Below, piece by piece: positions 1-10,573 of a DNA stretch of 64,000 nucleotides; within the stretch, counting starts at the first letter, position 1; the number at the start of each line of letters is the position of its first letter. Location: the NCBI GenBank assembly GCA_963921195.1, contig OY992537.1:50616313-50680312 (forward strand), given 5' to 3'. Both the position numbers and the translations under genes were made by a program. This stretch comes from Pegoplata infirma (taxonomy: Eukaryota > Arthropoda > Insecta > Diptera > Anthomyiidae). Under the pieces are notes generated by a model. It had not been told where the DNA came from, did no database searches, and saw only the letters and a program-made list of their open reading frames with translations.

Positions 1-210
1 AAAAATTTTTGATGAAAAAAAAAAATATGAAAAATAAAAATTAATAAAAAAATTTATGAAAAACAAAAAATTTGATAAAAAAAATTTATAAAAAAAAAAT
101 AATTAAAAAAAAAATTTAAAGAAAAAAAACTTTACGAAAAAAAAATTTGATGAAAAAAAAGAATAAAATGATAAAAAAAAAAAAATGATGAAAAAAAATT
201 TGATGAAAAA
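1..210 (+). repeat. A-rich GATGAAAA array (composite repeat)
   Basis: Irregular tandem runs of 'GATGAAAAAAAATTT' with slipped A-tracts. The same array occurs beside the same flanking module at several other places in the window (for example 23574-24071, 34975-35575, 37745-38115, and inverted at 31080-31700). It has no coding potential beyond lysine-rich shadow frames. Confidence 0.8.
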
Positions 211-424
211 TTATTATGTTAATTTATATTTACCAGCTAGTGAAAAACGGTTTCATTCATCCGCAGGTGAATTATTATCAAAATTGCAAATCGAAGAAAC
301 CTTTTTGTTTTTAAGAAAATACATAAAAGCAGTTGTTAGTCGGTAGCTGTCTAGTCAAACTGAGGTGGCGTCCTACATCATTTTTAAAATTAGAAACCAG
401 CCTAAAAACATTAACATGTTAAAA
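211..424 (+). repeat. Composite repeat, right module
   Basis: Conserved ~215-bp segment that follows the GATGAAAA array. It contains the partial palindrome 'CACCAGCTGGTGAAAAACGG', then 'CAAACTGAGGTGGCGTCCT' and ends near 'ACATTAACATGTTAAAA'. Matching copies lie at 27870-28095, 30838-31080 (minus), 35580-35820, 38115-38282 and 60238-60480 (minus). This copy is diverged. Confidence 0.75.
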
Positions 425-427
425 TGT

Positions 428-540
428 CTGCGAAGTTTGTGCTCTAGCCCAAAACATTAAATCATGATAATGTTTTTCTAAAGATCTGGGTGTACTTGCC
501 AAAGCAAAGTTTTTTTTTAACAAAAATAATGTTATATGTG
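428..540 (+). repeat. Composite repeat, left-module fragment
   Basis: Contains 'GCCCAAAACATTAAATCATG' and 'CACTTGCCAAAGCAAAG' equivalents, which match the start of the complete copy at 37365. It follows a right module directly, so the units may have been tandem here. Confidence 0.6.
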
Positions 541-1060
541 CAATTCCTTGTGAAATTTAACTGAAGGATTACCGATATTGTTTATTTTTGTTATTTGGTA
601 GAGCTTCTTAAATGATTAAAAACCATATTTTTTTTATTTTTTTTATCAATACTTTGGAAGATATGTGCAATTAAAAAGGCGCTTTTTTGACAATATTGAC
701 TTTTAGACAGTTTTTTTAAATTTTCATGCTCGAAAACCGTAAGTCTCACAAAAAACTTATAACAACAATATCGTTTATAAAATTATAAAGATTTAAAATT
801 TAGAAAAAATTTTTTTTTAGTTTAAAAAATTTTAACAAAAAATTTTGAAAACCATATTTGAATGTCCATTTTTCCTGGGAAGGCCACCATGGATTTCCAA
901 AACCAAAATTTTGAATTAAGGTTTAGAATGTTCTTTAAACGCTACTAAAATTTCAGAGAGGTGTTTTTTTGTATTGTTAAGCTATAAATTTTCAAAGTTT
1001 GTTGGATAGCCAAATATTTGATTTTTTTCAAAATAATATAATTTAGCTTACTTAACTTAG
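541..1060. other. No recognisable feature
   Basis: AT-rich sequence with scattered poly-T runs. I see no open frame, repeat match or terminal inverted repeat. Confidence 0.5.
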
Positions 1061-1133
1061 GGTGCTGTGGCTTAGTGGTTAGCGCGTTGGACTACTAGCC
1101 AGCAAGCCTGGGTTCGATTCCCGGCTCAGGCAG
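1061..1133 (+). other. tRNA-like sequence (degenerate)
   Basis: A-box-like TGGCTTAGTGG (1068-1078) and a perfect B box GGTTCGATTCC (1111-1121). The T-arm folds as CTGGG/CCCGG with a 7-base loop, and GTTGG/CCAGC can form an anticodon stem with an 8-base loop. The acceptor ends do not pair, so this is not a working tRNA. It is probably tRNA-derived repeat sequence; a second, worse copy is at 43683-43757 on the minus strand. Confidence 0.6.
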
Positions 1134-1462
1134 AACAACATTTTTTTCAGATATTTATTAGTTTCTATTTATAACTATTATCTATCGCAGCACCCTCCTT
1201 CGTTGATAAATAGCACTAAAAAACGTCAACGAAGTAAAATAATAAAATAATGGCTTTTAAGCACAGCTTCAAAAATAATTCGCCAGATCAATAACAGATG
1301 GCGATGCAACAACTGTACTCAAAATTATCAACACGCGCAATTACAGTGTTGCCATACTGAAGCCCTTCTATCTTTCAAATCTTTCATCTCTCTTCTATCC
1401 CCTTTCCGAAAGAAACATCACGGTTACATTAGTAATTGATAGACAGCATTGCCTGAGTGTTG

Positions 1463-1497
<35 letters not shown>

Positions 1498-2520
1498 TTT
1501 ACCAGAAATAAAACTTTGAGCTCGAAGTCAAGTGTTTAGAAAATATTCTTGGAAGATGCTATACGAAATGTAGCTACATATCAGCAATAAAGAGTTTTAC
1601 ATAAACTTGACCTTGAGCTCAAAATTTTTATTTCTTATAAATAATACCACATTTTTTATATTTGTGTTCAAAGTGCAAAAATTACCAAAAACTATTTTAT
1701 ATCTTTTTTCTAAAAGTCCCATTTTATTCAGAAAAAAAAAATAAAAAATTTTTGTTTTACAAAAATGACTAAAAAAAGTTTTTTTAAAAAAAAAAAAAAA
1801 ATCTGTGAAAATATTTTTAAATTATAAAATTTCTTGAAATGCTTTAAAACTGAAATAAAATTGCATTTTATTGGAAAAAATCCAAAACCACGTACCAGTT
1901 GCAAGTTAATATCATGTTGTCCATGTAATATAAACAAACACATGAAAAATAGCATACGTAAACGAAAACAGTGTTATACTTTGAACAGTGCAGTGCACTG
2001 CTGCAATACTCTTGATTTTGTTTTTATTTTTTTTATTTATTTCAAAAGCTCCCATACAATTCGTAGTGCTGAATATGTACCTACAAAGTACATAAAGTTT
2101 TTCCAAGTCCTTTTTTTTATCTTTCGATGTAGTAGTTTTATTTTTACAATTCATTTTATTGTCACATATACTGTTCTATGTGTTTGTTCATTTAACTGTT
2201 ATTTTTTCATTTGATTGTGTGTGTGTGTGTTTGTATACGTGTAATATAGTTTATGGCCTATACACTCCATGTATATTCAATTAAAAATATGTTATTGCAT
2301 GTTACGTACACACAAATAAAAGTACAAAAGACAAAACAAAATGGCGATCTATTTCCGGTTGCTATTGTAAATAACAAATGTTAAACAAAAAACGAACGAA
2401 ATAAATAAAAACAGAATAAAAACCATTTAACGTGCTTGTAAAATATAAAAAAAAAACAGTCATATGAATATTGTAAAACCAACCAATACAATCAACCAAA
2501 TGTCGTGTACATCTCGTGTA
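1134..2520. other. No recognisable gene; simple runs
   Basis: Holds a poly-A tract near 1470-1497, a short GT run near 2215-2232 and AT-rich sequence. Frames of about 126 codons around 1834-2214 are compositionally low-complexity and overlap on both strands. I do not call them genes. Confidence 0.45.
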
Positions 2521-2678
2521 TTAAGGGTATTCACTTAAAAATGATTTTAAATTAAATACTCAGCATTTAATAAAACTTAATCGAAAGTAATAACTTATTT
2601 ATTAAAAAAACTATACGGAATTTGTTTAATTGGTTCGGTTTTAAACTAATATGGCTTTGGTAACGTGAATACCCTTAA
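2521..2678. mobile_element. Small MITE, TTAAGGGTATTCAC termini
   Basis: A 158-bp block bounded by a perfect 14-bp inverted repeat TTAAGGGTATTCAC/GTGAATACCCTTAA. The outer TTAA on both sides fits a piggyBac-type target site, but because TTAA is palindromic it could instead be part of the inverted repeat. There is no coding capacity. Confidence 0.65.
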
Positions 2679-2944
2679 TATATTCAGTGTTGTAATATTG
2701 TAGTCGTTTGTTTTGCTGTGTATTGTCTCTCGTTAAAACATTAAATGTTTATTTTAATTTTTACAACTCATACCAATTATGCGGTAAACCTTTTTTTTTT
2801 TTTTTTGTTTTTGTTTATTTATGTAACAACAATAAAGAAAAGTTTACACAGTCATTATTGTTATTGATTGTTTTGTAAGACTCAGTACTGTTTTAACCAT
2901 TAGGGCACAAGTGGCACGTGTCCAGGGCCCCGATACGACCACAG

Positions 2945-3087
2945 ATTTTGAAACATTTTTCATACAAAAAAGGTGTCAGATTCTGCGGCATTTTTTGGAT
3001 AGAAAAAGTCACAGATTCTGAGACATTTTTCGTAGAGAAAAAGCTTCAGATTCTAAAACATTTTTTGTGCAGAAAAAGTCTCAGATT
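2945..3087 (+). repeat. CTCAG/CTATAG 35-bp array, left remnant
   Basis: Four to five degenerate copies of a 35-bp unit built from 'CAGATTCTGAGACATTTTT' and 'CGTATAGAAAAAGT'. The array is cut at 3087 by the foldback at 3088-6648 and resumes at 6651. Confidence 0.75.
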
Positions 3088-3495
3088 CACTCACAGCAAA
3101 ATACGGTTGTCTCAACCGTAAAAGGTTCCAACCTCAGATTGAGGTTGCGGCAACCGGTAAATATACGGTTGTAGCAACCGACAATTTACAGTTGTGGCAA
3201 CCGACAAATGCCGGTTGTAGCAACCTCAAATAACGGCATTTGTCGGTTATGGCGACCGTATTGCCGGTTGTCCCAACCGTAGCTGTGTTTAATAAATTTT
3301 CAATATTATACCAAATTACAAAGAAATCCCAACAAACAAACACGTTTTAATAATTTTTTTTTTGTTTTTTTTTTTATTATTTGTAAAAAAATATAGTAAT
3401 TTGAACGTCTTAATACTAAAAATATTAAATAAATGTTACATTTTAAAGTTGCATTAATACGTATGATTAAGATCCCATAAAACCAATTATTCTCC

Positions 3496-5930
3496 TCAAA
3501 ATCTGAGACTTTTTCTATAGGAGAATGTTTCAGAATCTGAGACTTTTTCTACAGGATCAGGATCTGAGACTTTTTGTATAGGAAAAAAAAGTCTTAGATT
3601 CTGAGACATTTTTTTTATAGAAAAAGTCTCAGATTGTGAGACATTTTTTCTATAGAAAAAGTCTCAGATTCTGAGACATCTTTTCTATAGAAAAAGTCTC
3701 AGATTCTGAGACATTTTTTCTATAGAAAAAGTCTCAGATTCTGAGACATTTTTTCTATAGAAAAAGTCTCAGATTCTGAGACATTTTTTCTATAGAAAAA
3801 GTCTCAGATTCTGAGACATTTTTTCTATAGAAAAAGTCTCAGATTCTGAGACATTTTTTCTATAGAAAAAGTCTCAGATTCTGAGACATTTTTTCTATAG
3901 AAAAAGTCTCAGATTCTGAGACATTTTTTCTATAGAAAAAGTCTCAGATTCTGAGACATTTTTTCTATAGAAAACTCAGATTCTGAGACATTTTTTCTAT
4001 AGAAAAAGTCTCAGATTCTGAGACATTTTTTCTATAGAAAAAGTCTCAGATTCTGAGACATTTTTCCTGTAGAAAAAGTCTCAGATTCTGAGACATTTTT
4101 TCTATAGAAAAAGTCTCAGATTCTGATATATTTGTTCTATTGAAAAAGTGTCAGATTCTGAGACATTTTGCTTTAGAAAAACTGTCAGATTCTGAGACTT
4201 TTTCTATAGAATTTCTGTCTCAGATTCTGAGACTTTTTCTATAGAGAAAACTGTCTCAGATTCTGAGACTTTTTCTATAGAGAAAACTGTCTCAGATTCT
4301 GAGACTTTTTCTATAGAAAAACTGTCTCAGATTCTGAGACTTTTTCTATAGAAAAACTGTCTCAGATTCTGAGACTTTTTCTATAGAAAAACTGTCTCAG
4401 ATTCTGAGACTTTTTCTATAGAAAAACTGTCTCAGATTCTGAGACTTTTTCTATAGAAAAACTGTCTCAGATTCTGAGACTTTTTCTATAGAAAAAATGT
4501 CTCAGAATCTGAGACTTTTTCTATAGAAAAATTTTCCCAAATCTGAGAATTTTTCTATAGAAAAAATGTTTAGATTCGGAGTTATTTTTTCTATAGACAA
4601 AATTACAGATTCTGAGTCATTTTTTCTATAGAAAAAGTCTCAGATTCTGAGAAACTTTTTCTATAGAAAAAGTCTCAGATTCTGAGACTTTTTTCTATAA
4701 AAAAAAATGTCTCAGAAACTGAGACTTTTTCTATAGAAAAAATGTCTCAGAATCTGAGACTTTTTCAATAGAAAAAATGTCTCAGAATCTGAGACTTTTT
4801 CTATAGAAAAAATGTCTCAGAATCTGAGACTTTTTCTACAGAAAAATGACTCAGAATCTGTAATTTTGTCTATAGAAAAAATAACTCCGAATCTGAATCT
4901 TTTTCAAAAGAAAAATTGTCTGAGACTTTTTCTTTAGAAAACTCAGAATCTAAGACTTTTTCCATAGAAAAAATGTTGCAGAATTTGAGACTTTTTCAAT
5001 AGAAAAAATGTCTCAGAACCTGAGACTTTTTCTATAGAAAAACTGTCTCAGATTCTGAGACTTTTTCTATAGAAAAATTGTCTCAGAACCTGAGACTTTT
5101 TCTATAGAAAAAATGTCTAGGTATCTGAGACTTTTTCTTTAGAAAAAATGTCTCAGAATCTGAGACAATTTTTCTATAGAAAAAGTCTCAGAATCTGAGA
5201 CAATTTTTCTAGAGACTTTTTCTTTAGAAAACTCAGAATCTAAGACTTTTTCCATAGAGAAAATGTTGCAGAATTTGAGACTTTTTCAATAGAAAAAATG
5301 TCTCAGAACCTGAGACTTTTTCTATAGAAAAATTGTCTCAGAACCTGAGACTTTTTCTATAGAAAAAATGTCTAGGTATCTGAGACTTTTTCTTTAGAAA
5401 AAATGTCTCAGAATCTGACACTTTTTCAATAGAAAAAGTCTCAGAATCTGAGACAATTTTTCTATTGAAAAAGTTTCAGAATCTGAGACAATTTTTCTAT
5501 AGAAAAAGTCTCAGAATCTGAGACAGTTTTTCTATAGAAAAAGTCTCAGAATCTTGACAGTTTTTCTATAGAAAAAGTCTTAGAATCTGAGACAGGTTTT
5601 CTATAGAAAAAGTCTCAGAATCTGAGACAATTTTTCTATAGAAAAAGTCTCAGAATCTGAGACAGTTTTTCTATAGAAAAAGTCTCAGAATCTGAGACAG
5701 TTTTTCTATAGAAAAAGTCTCAGAATCTGAGACAGTTTTTCTATAGAAAAAGTCTCAGAATCTGAGACAGTTTTTCTATAGAAAAAGTCTCAGAATCTGA
5801 GACAGTTTTTCTATAGAAAAAGTCTCAGAATCTGAGACAGTTTTTCTATAGAATCTAAGACAGTTTTTCTATAGAAAAAGTCTCAAGAGTCTGAGAAACT
5901 TTTTGTAAAGAAACATTTTCAGATTTTGAG
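3496..5930. repeat. Dual-palindrome 35-bp tandem array (~68 units)
   Basis: Each unit alternates GTCTCAGATTCTGAGAC (palindromic except the central base) with the perfect palindrome TTTTCTATAGAAAA. The central GATTC or GAATC gives each unit a direction: units to about 4490 read GATTC, and most later units read GAATC. Sequence around 4560-4730 is mirrored in 4730-4900, so the array is itself a large inverted repeat centred near 4730. Different variants are amplified on each side. A ~180-bp block at 4918-5100 is repeated directly at about 5210-5390. Confidence 0.85.
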
Positions 5931-6389
5931 ACAGCTTACCATCGAAAGCTTCGGATTCTTGGAAATTAAACTTTTTCTGGCTTTAAGGCATTTTTCTTAC
6001 AAAAGGAGTCACAGATTTTGAGAAGGTGTCTTTATTATTTGAAGTCGGCGAGTTCCATAAACTTTAAGACTAAATTTTGAAGATTAAGAACTTCCTGCAT
6101 CTGATCCATTTTTGTTGGCAAAAATATTTACATAGCAGCTTCAGGGAGGCATTTTTAGTATCCGCAATGTGGAAATCATTTTTGATGATACGGAAACATA
6201 TTCCTTTATATCTATTAATTTAAAGAAAAAAGGATATTTTTAAACTGTTGTAGACTTCATTGTAAAAAAACTTACCTCAATTATGCTGTATTTGTATTTA
6301 TTTCACAAAAAAATATAAAATTTATTTTCAAATATTTTGTTTTATTTTATGACAAAACAAAAATTTTTGAAGTTTTGTTATTTGAATTA
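5931..6389. other. Foldback interior, no repeat
   Basis: Non-repetitive AT-rich stretch between the 35-bp array and the right GTTGC-word zone. No coding signal is seen. Confidence 0.45.
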
Positions 6390-6650
6390 TTAGTAGAGGG
6401 AACCGGTAATATGAGTTTGTGGCAACCGTCAAATGCCGTTATTTACGGTTGCTACAACCGGGGTTTGCAGTTGTAGCAACTTTTTTTTTTAATTTTGTGG
6501 CAACTGGCTCAAAAATATTTTTAAAAAGTTATAACAACCTCAATTTACGGTTGCTGCAACCTCGTACGGTTGGGACAACCGCAAGCCGGTTACGACAACC
6601 GTATTGCGGTTGTGGCAACCTCATTCCAACCGATTTTTTATGTGAGTGTT

Positions 6651-8035
6651 CTTAGACATTTTTCCTACAGAAAAAGACACAGATTCTGAGGCATTTTTCG
6701 TAAAAAGACTCGAATTCTGAAAACTTTTTCATATAGAAAAAAATACAGATCCTGAACCACTTTTTGTATAGAAAAAGTATTAGATTCTGAGATAATTTTG
6801 TATAGAAAAAGTCTCAGATTCTGATATTGTTTTTTGTATTTGAAAAGTTTCAGATTCAAAAAGATTTTTCTTACATAAAAAGTCTCTGATTATGAAACAT
6901 TTTTCTTATGGAAGAAGTCTACGATTCTGAGACATTTTTCATATCAAAGGCTCAGATTCTGAGACATTTTTCGTATAGAAAGAGTCTTAAGTCGGAGATA
7001 TTTTCGTATAGAAAAAGTCTCAGGCTCTGAGACATTTTTTGTTAGAAAAAAGTCTCAGATTCTGAGGTTCTGCGAAATTTTCATATAGAAAAGGTCTCAA
7101 AAGTCTAAGATTTTGAGACATTTTTCATATAGAAAAAGTTTCATATTCTGAGACATTTTTCGTATAGAAAAAGTCACAGATTTTGCGAAATTTTTCGTAT
7201 AGCAAAAGTCTCTGATTCTGAGACATTTTTTGTATATAAAAAGTCCCAGATTCTGGGAAATTTTTCGTGTAGAAAAAGTCTCAGATTCTGAGACATTTTT
7301 CGAATAAAAGAAAGGTGAGATTCTGTGACATTTTTAGTATAGAAAATTCTCCATTTCTGTGACTTGTTTCGTATAGAAAAAATTAAGATTCTGAGAGATT
7401 TTTCAAAAAGAAAAAGTCTTAGATTCTGAGACATTTTTCGAATAGAAAAAGTCTCAGATTCCGTGACATTTTTTGTATAAAAAAACAGGTTAGAAAAAAT
7501 GTACAACAATGTGGTTTTTAGATTCCGAGACATTTTTCGTATAGAAAAAGTCTCAGATCTTAGAGCATTTTTCGTAAAGGAAATGTCCTAGATTCTTTTT
7601 CGTATAAAAAATTTCAGATTTTGAGATATTTTTCGTAAAGAAAAAGTTTAATTTGTAATTAATTTTTATTAAAAAATAAAAATTGTTTTAGTCGACCTCT
7701 TAAATATTATATTTTGAGTAGGTTCATCTAGGTCGAGTTCATTATTTCCTTTACTAATTAAAACTATGATATTCTCATAAAATAATTTCCAAGAAAACTA
7801 TTCTATGAGAATATCATAGTTTAAATTAGTAAAGGAAATAATGACCTCGAGCTAGAACAAACCTACTCGAAATAGAAAAAAGTTTAATTTTATGAGAAAT
7901 TTTCGAAAACAATCTCTGATTCAGAAATTTTTTTTTTGTCTAGAAAAAGTCTCAGATTCTGAAATTTTTTTGTATAGAAAAAGTATTTAAGTATTTTTTT
8001 ATAGAAAAAGTCTCTGATTCTGAGACATTGTTTGT
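6651..8035 (+). repeat. CTCAG/CTATAG 35-bp array, right part (degenerate)
   Basis: Continues the array interrupted at 3087. The typical unit here is 'GATTCTGAGACATTTTTCG' + 'TATAGAAAAAGTCTCA'. It is older and more diverged than the inner array and is invaded by two small foldbacks (7655-7876 and 8039-8248). Minus-strand frames across it only reflect the periodicity. Confidence 0.8.
7655..7876. mobile_element. Small foldback flanked by ~15-bp direct repeats
   Basis: Long imperfect hairpin: 'TTATTTCCTTTACTAATT' on the left pairs with 'AATTAGTAAAGGAAATAA' on the right, closing with 'TATGAGAATATCATAG'. The flanks repeat GAAAAAGTTTAATTT (7639-7654 and about 7875-7890). Related single-arm sequence occurs at 49020-49155 and 49563-49675. 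Confidence 0.65.
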
Positions 8036-8038
8036 ACA

Positions 8039-8248
8039 TGGGGCATTCCATGTCAAATCGGACACTTTGAATAATTTTTTTTTTAGATTTTTCCCAATTT
8101 TTTGACAGTTTTTCAAATACTCCTTCTGAAACTCCTTCTGAAAATTTACCACGAAGGAGTTTTCGAAGTGTACTAAAAATTATCAACAAATTGGGAAAAT
8201 CTAAAAAAAAAATTATTCAAAGAGTCCGATTTGACATGGAATGCCCCA
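8039..8248. mobile_element. Foldback MITE, TGGGGCATTCCATG termini
   Basis: 210-bp hairpin whose ends read TGGGGCATTCCATGTCAAAT and its complement. The same terminus reappears at 63570 near the window end. There is no coding content. Confidence 0.75.
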
Positions 8249-8935
8249 TATATAAGTCTTAGGTTTTGACTAATTTTTCCTATACAAAAAGTTTTGAAAA
8301 CATTTTTCTTTAAAAAAAAAAAATACATAAGGCGTATTTTGTTGGCATAATTATCAATGTTCTACCACACAAATTTCAAGTCAGTGTTAACGTACAAAAT
8401 TTTAGAAGTTAAAAATTAACTTGCATACATTGTGAATGATTCTCTTATTGTTAATGGCTCTCTTTAGTATTAATAAAAAAGAAAATGTTTTAGTGTTGCT
8501 TTCAAGCTAAAATTATAAATATTTCATCGAAAACATTTTACAAAACTATTCCAAACGATGCTAAAAAAAACTGCGAAATCTATGGAAGTTTCGTCTTTTC
8601 GTTTTTTTTTTTGTTTTGATGCATGTTAACAATCTAAGTTTGCCAACAAAAAGGGCCAATAGATTCAAGGGCCCCGATACATAAAAAGACGTACCTAATA
8701 AGAGTAATATACAGATACAAATATACAAAATAAATGAAAATACACATATACCGTAGTTTACGCCAACAGTTTTTATTTTTTTTTTTATTTTTTAGAGCAT
8801 AAACATTACACTGTGCTACAAAAAAATTAGATGTGATTTTATTTTTGTTGTAGATGTTGTCGAGAACAACAATTTTTTTGAATTTTATCAAATACCTCCA
8901 AAATCTTGAATTATGGGTAAAAACCCCTTTTCCTA
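8249..8935. other. No recognisable feature
   Basis: Starts with a few degenerate array units, then AT-rich sequence. A ~100-codon minus-strand frame at 8634-8942 has no recognisable domain. Confidence 0.4.
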
Positions 8936-9510
8936 CACTCAAAAGAAAAACTCTGTCAAAAAATCTGTAAAACGACTTTCAATTTGAATTAGCAATCTTT
9001 TAGCAGATTGTTCTGCTGAGAAGGATATTTTTAGTAAAATCTCTGTCATTCAGTTTAAGAAAATAACAGACATTTTACTATGTTTATACTGATTTTGTTT
9101 GCTGAATTTCATTATTTTTTCAAGAAATTTTTTTATATAAAAAAAAAACAGAACAGATTGTCAGCAGATTGCTCTGCTGAAATCAGCAGATTGTTCTGCT
9201 GCAATCAGCAGATTGTTCTGCTTAAATCAGCAGATTGTTCTGCTGAAATCAGCAGATTATTCTGCTGAAATCAGCAGATTGTTCTGCTAAAATCAGCAGA
9301 TTTTTCTGCTAAAATCAGCAGATATTTCTGCTGATTTCAGCAGATCAATCTGCTGATTTCAGCAGAGCAATCTGCTGACAATCTGTTCTGCTTTTTTTTT
9401 TATATAAAAAAATTTCTAAAAAAAATAATGAAATTCAGCAAACAAAATCTGTATAAACATAGTAAAATGTCACACATGTTTAATAACTAAAACACCAGAT
9501 AAAAGTATAA

Positions 9511-9583
9511 GCTTCCGTAGCGAAGTGGTTAAGAAGTGAACTTTCAAATCGGAAGGTGGCGAGTTCGATGCTTGCTGCCGCCG
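9511..9583 (+). other. tRNA-like sequence inside foldback
   Basis: GCTTCCGTAGCGAAGTGGTT has A-box character. GAGTTCGATGC (9561-9571) is B-box-like, and the T-arm GCGAG/CTTGC closes a 7-base loop. A run of about 13 T (9588-9600) follows and could act as a pol III terminator. The acceptor stem is poor, so this is tRNA-derived rather than a functional tRNA. Confidence 0.55.
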
Positions 9584-9587
9584 AATG

Positions 9588-9600
9588 TTTTTTTTTTTTT
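9588..9600 (+). terminator. Possible pol III T-run terminator
   Basis: Uninterrupted T run directly after the tRNA-like sequence. The role is inferred from position only; T runs are common in this window. Confidence 0.25.
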
Positions 9601-9856
9601 CTTGTTATATTTATTCACCTTTTATGACAGATATTTAGCAAACCGTGTCTGCTAAAATTAGCAGATTTCTCATATGGCTCAAAATGGGTGTATTTTCAGC
9701 AGACTTTTCTGCTGATTGGACAGAGAATTTATTCTGAGTGTACCTTTCTCACTGATAAGCAAGTAACTTTGTTGAATATTAACCGATTTTGAATTTAGAA
9801 AGAAGAAATTAAAACCTTTCAAACATATTAAGGTAATCTAAAGAAATCTGTGAGTA

Positions 9857-10571
9857 CCCAGTTGGCAACGTCCTCGAGCCATCCTCAGTGACGGAGCGGT
9901 GGCATGTCAGAGTCACTGCTGACTTCCACAAGACATCTCTATGTACTGGGTTGAGGACAGTTTCATACAAATTTTCAAAATGTCATCACTCAAAGTCATC
10001 AGTGGTCAGGTCTGACCTTCTGATGACATGTCACCTAAGACTTCTTTAGGGAAATGTCTGATGTAGGTCAGGCAAAAATACAAAAAATTTTCGTATTTCC
10101 TTTAGTTTTTACTTTTATCAATTTTCCTTTATAAGTTATCTTTCTCATATTTAGAAAAAACTTTTCGGCTTTTTTAGTCCCAACTGGATTTGAACCCGGA
10201 ACCTTCAGTTTATTAGTCCCACACCTTACTACTTGTTCCAAACTTTATTATGAAAATTGTTTGTCTATTTATCACTTTTATTCTACTTGTTATATTTTGA
10301 TTTTATTTTAAATAAATCGATAATATTGCCATCTTTTTCTTGGAAATCGAAGAGTTGCCCAGATTTAAAATTCTAATTTAATGTACTGCTGTTTTGAAGA
10401 CATTTCCTTTTAGACGTCTTAGAGGAATTGTCCGCACTCTTAAAGAAAACATTCAGTGCTGACAATGTTAGGACATGTCATCACGGACTACCTATGATTT
10501 GTCAGAACCTGAAGACATTTCCTCAAGGAATCACTGTGGAAATTTCCTCAGTGACACATTTTCCAACTGGG
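9857..10571. mobile_element. Foldback, CCCAGTTGG termini
   Basis: Ends CCCAGTTGG/CCAACTGGG, flanked by TA (9855-9856, 10572-10573). Subterminal zones hold repeated GGAAATGTC/GACATTTCC and ATGTCATCA-type words in opposite orientation. A tRNA-like sequence lies at about 10168-10240 on the minus strand. The CCCAG terminus is shared with the EnSpm-like element at 55277 and with 61407-62139. Confidence 0.7.
10168..10240 (-). other. tRNA-like sequence inside foldback
   Basis: Read on the minus strand, it has a good B box GGGTTCAAATCC (10186-10197) and a plausible A-box region TAGTAAGGTGTGG upstream. The 3' flank CCAGTTGGGAC resembles the element's own terminus CCCAGTTGG. Confidence 0.5.
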
Positions 10572-10573
10572 TA

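Larger units (their letters stand above)
3088..6648. mobile_element. Foldback element with GTTGC-CAACC words
   Basis: Begins CACTCACA and ends TGTGAGTG, and is flanked on both sides by TT. Removing it with one TT leaves CAGATTCTTAGACATTT, which matches the host array unit, so the boundaries are supported independently. Subterminal zones (3107-3285 and 6390-6640) are crowded with the word GGTTG(T)nGCAACCG in both orientations. The interior holds the 35-bp array. No transposase is visible, so it is a non-autonomous element. The CACTCA terminus with a 2-bp duplication groups it with 8936-9740, 29731-30210, 46768-48247, 55886-57846 and 56739-57618. Confidence 0.75.
8936..9740. mobile_element. Foldback with CAGCAGATTGTTCTGCTG words
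   Basis: Ends CACTCAAAAG.../...CTGAGTG, flanked by TA on both sides (8934-8935 and 9741-9742). The interior is a large inverted repeat (about 9067-9175 against 9375-9472). Its centre is ten 22-bp units of CAGCAGATTGTTCTGCTG (9165-9384), most reading one way and the last ones reversed. A tRNA-like sequence sits at 9511-9583. No transposase. Confidence 0.8.

Noticed and set aside
1061..1133. Functional tRNA gene
   Set aside because: T-arm and B box are good but the acceptor stem does not pair and the anticodon loop has 8 bases.
1834..2214. 126-codon frame with Cys-rich start
   Set aside because: Overlaps opposite-strand frames of similar length, low-complexity, no family recognised.
3496..5930. 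CRISPR-like regular array
   Set aside because: No unique spacers; the unit is contiguous, palindromic and diverged, and the setting is eukaryotic.
7174..7533. 119-codon minus-strand frame of repeated SESETFSIRKMSQNLR
   Set aside because: It is the translation of the 35-bp array (35 is not a multiple of 3, and indels keep it open by chance).
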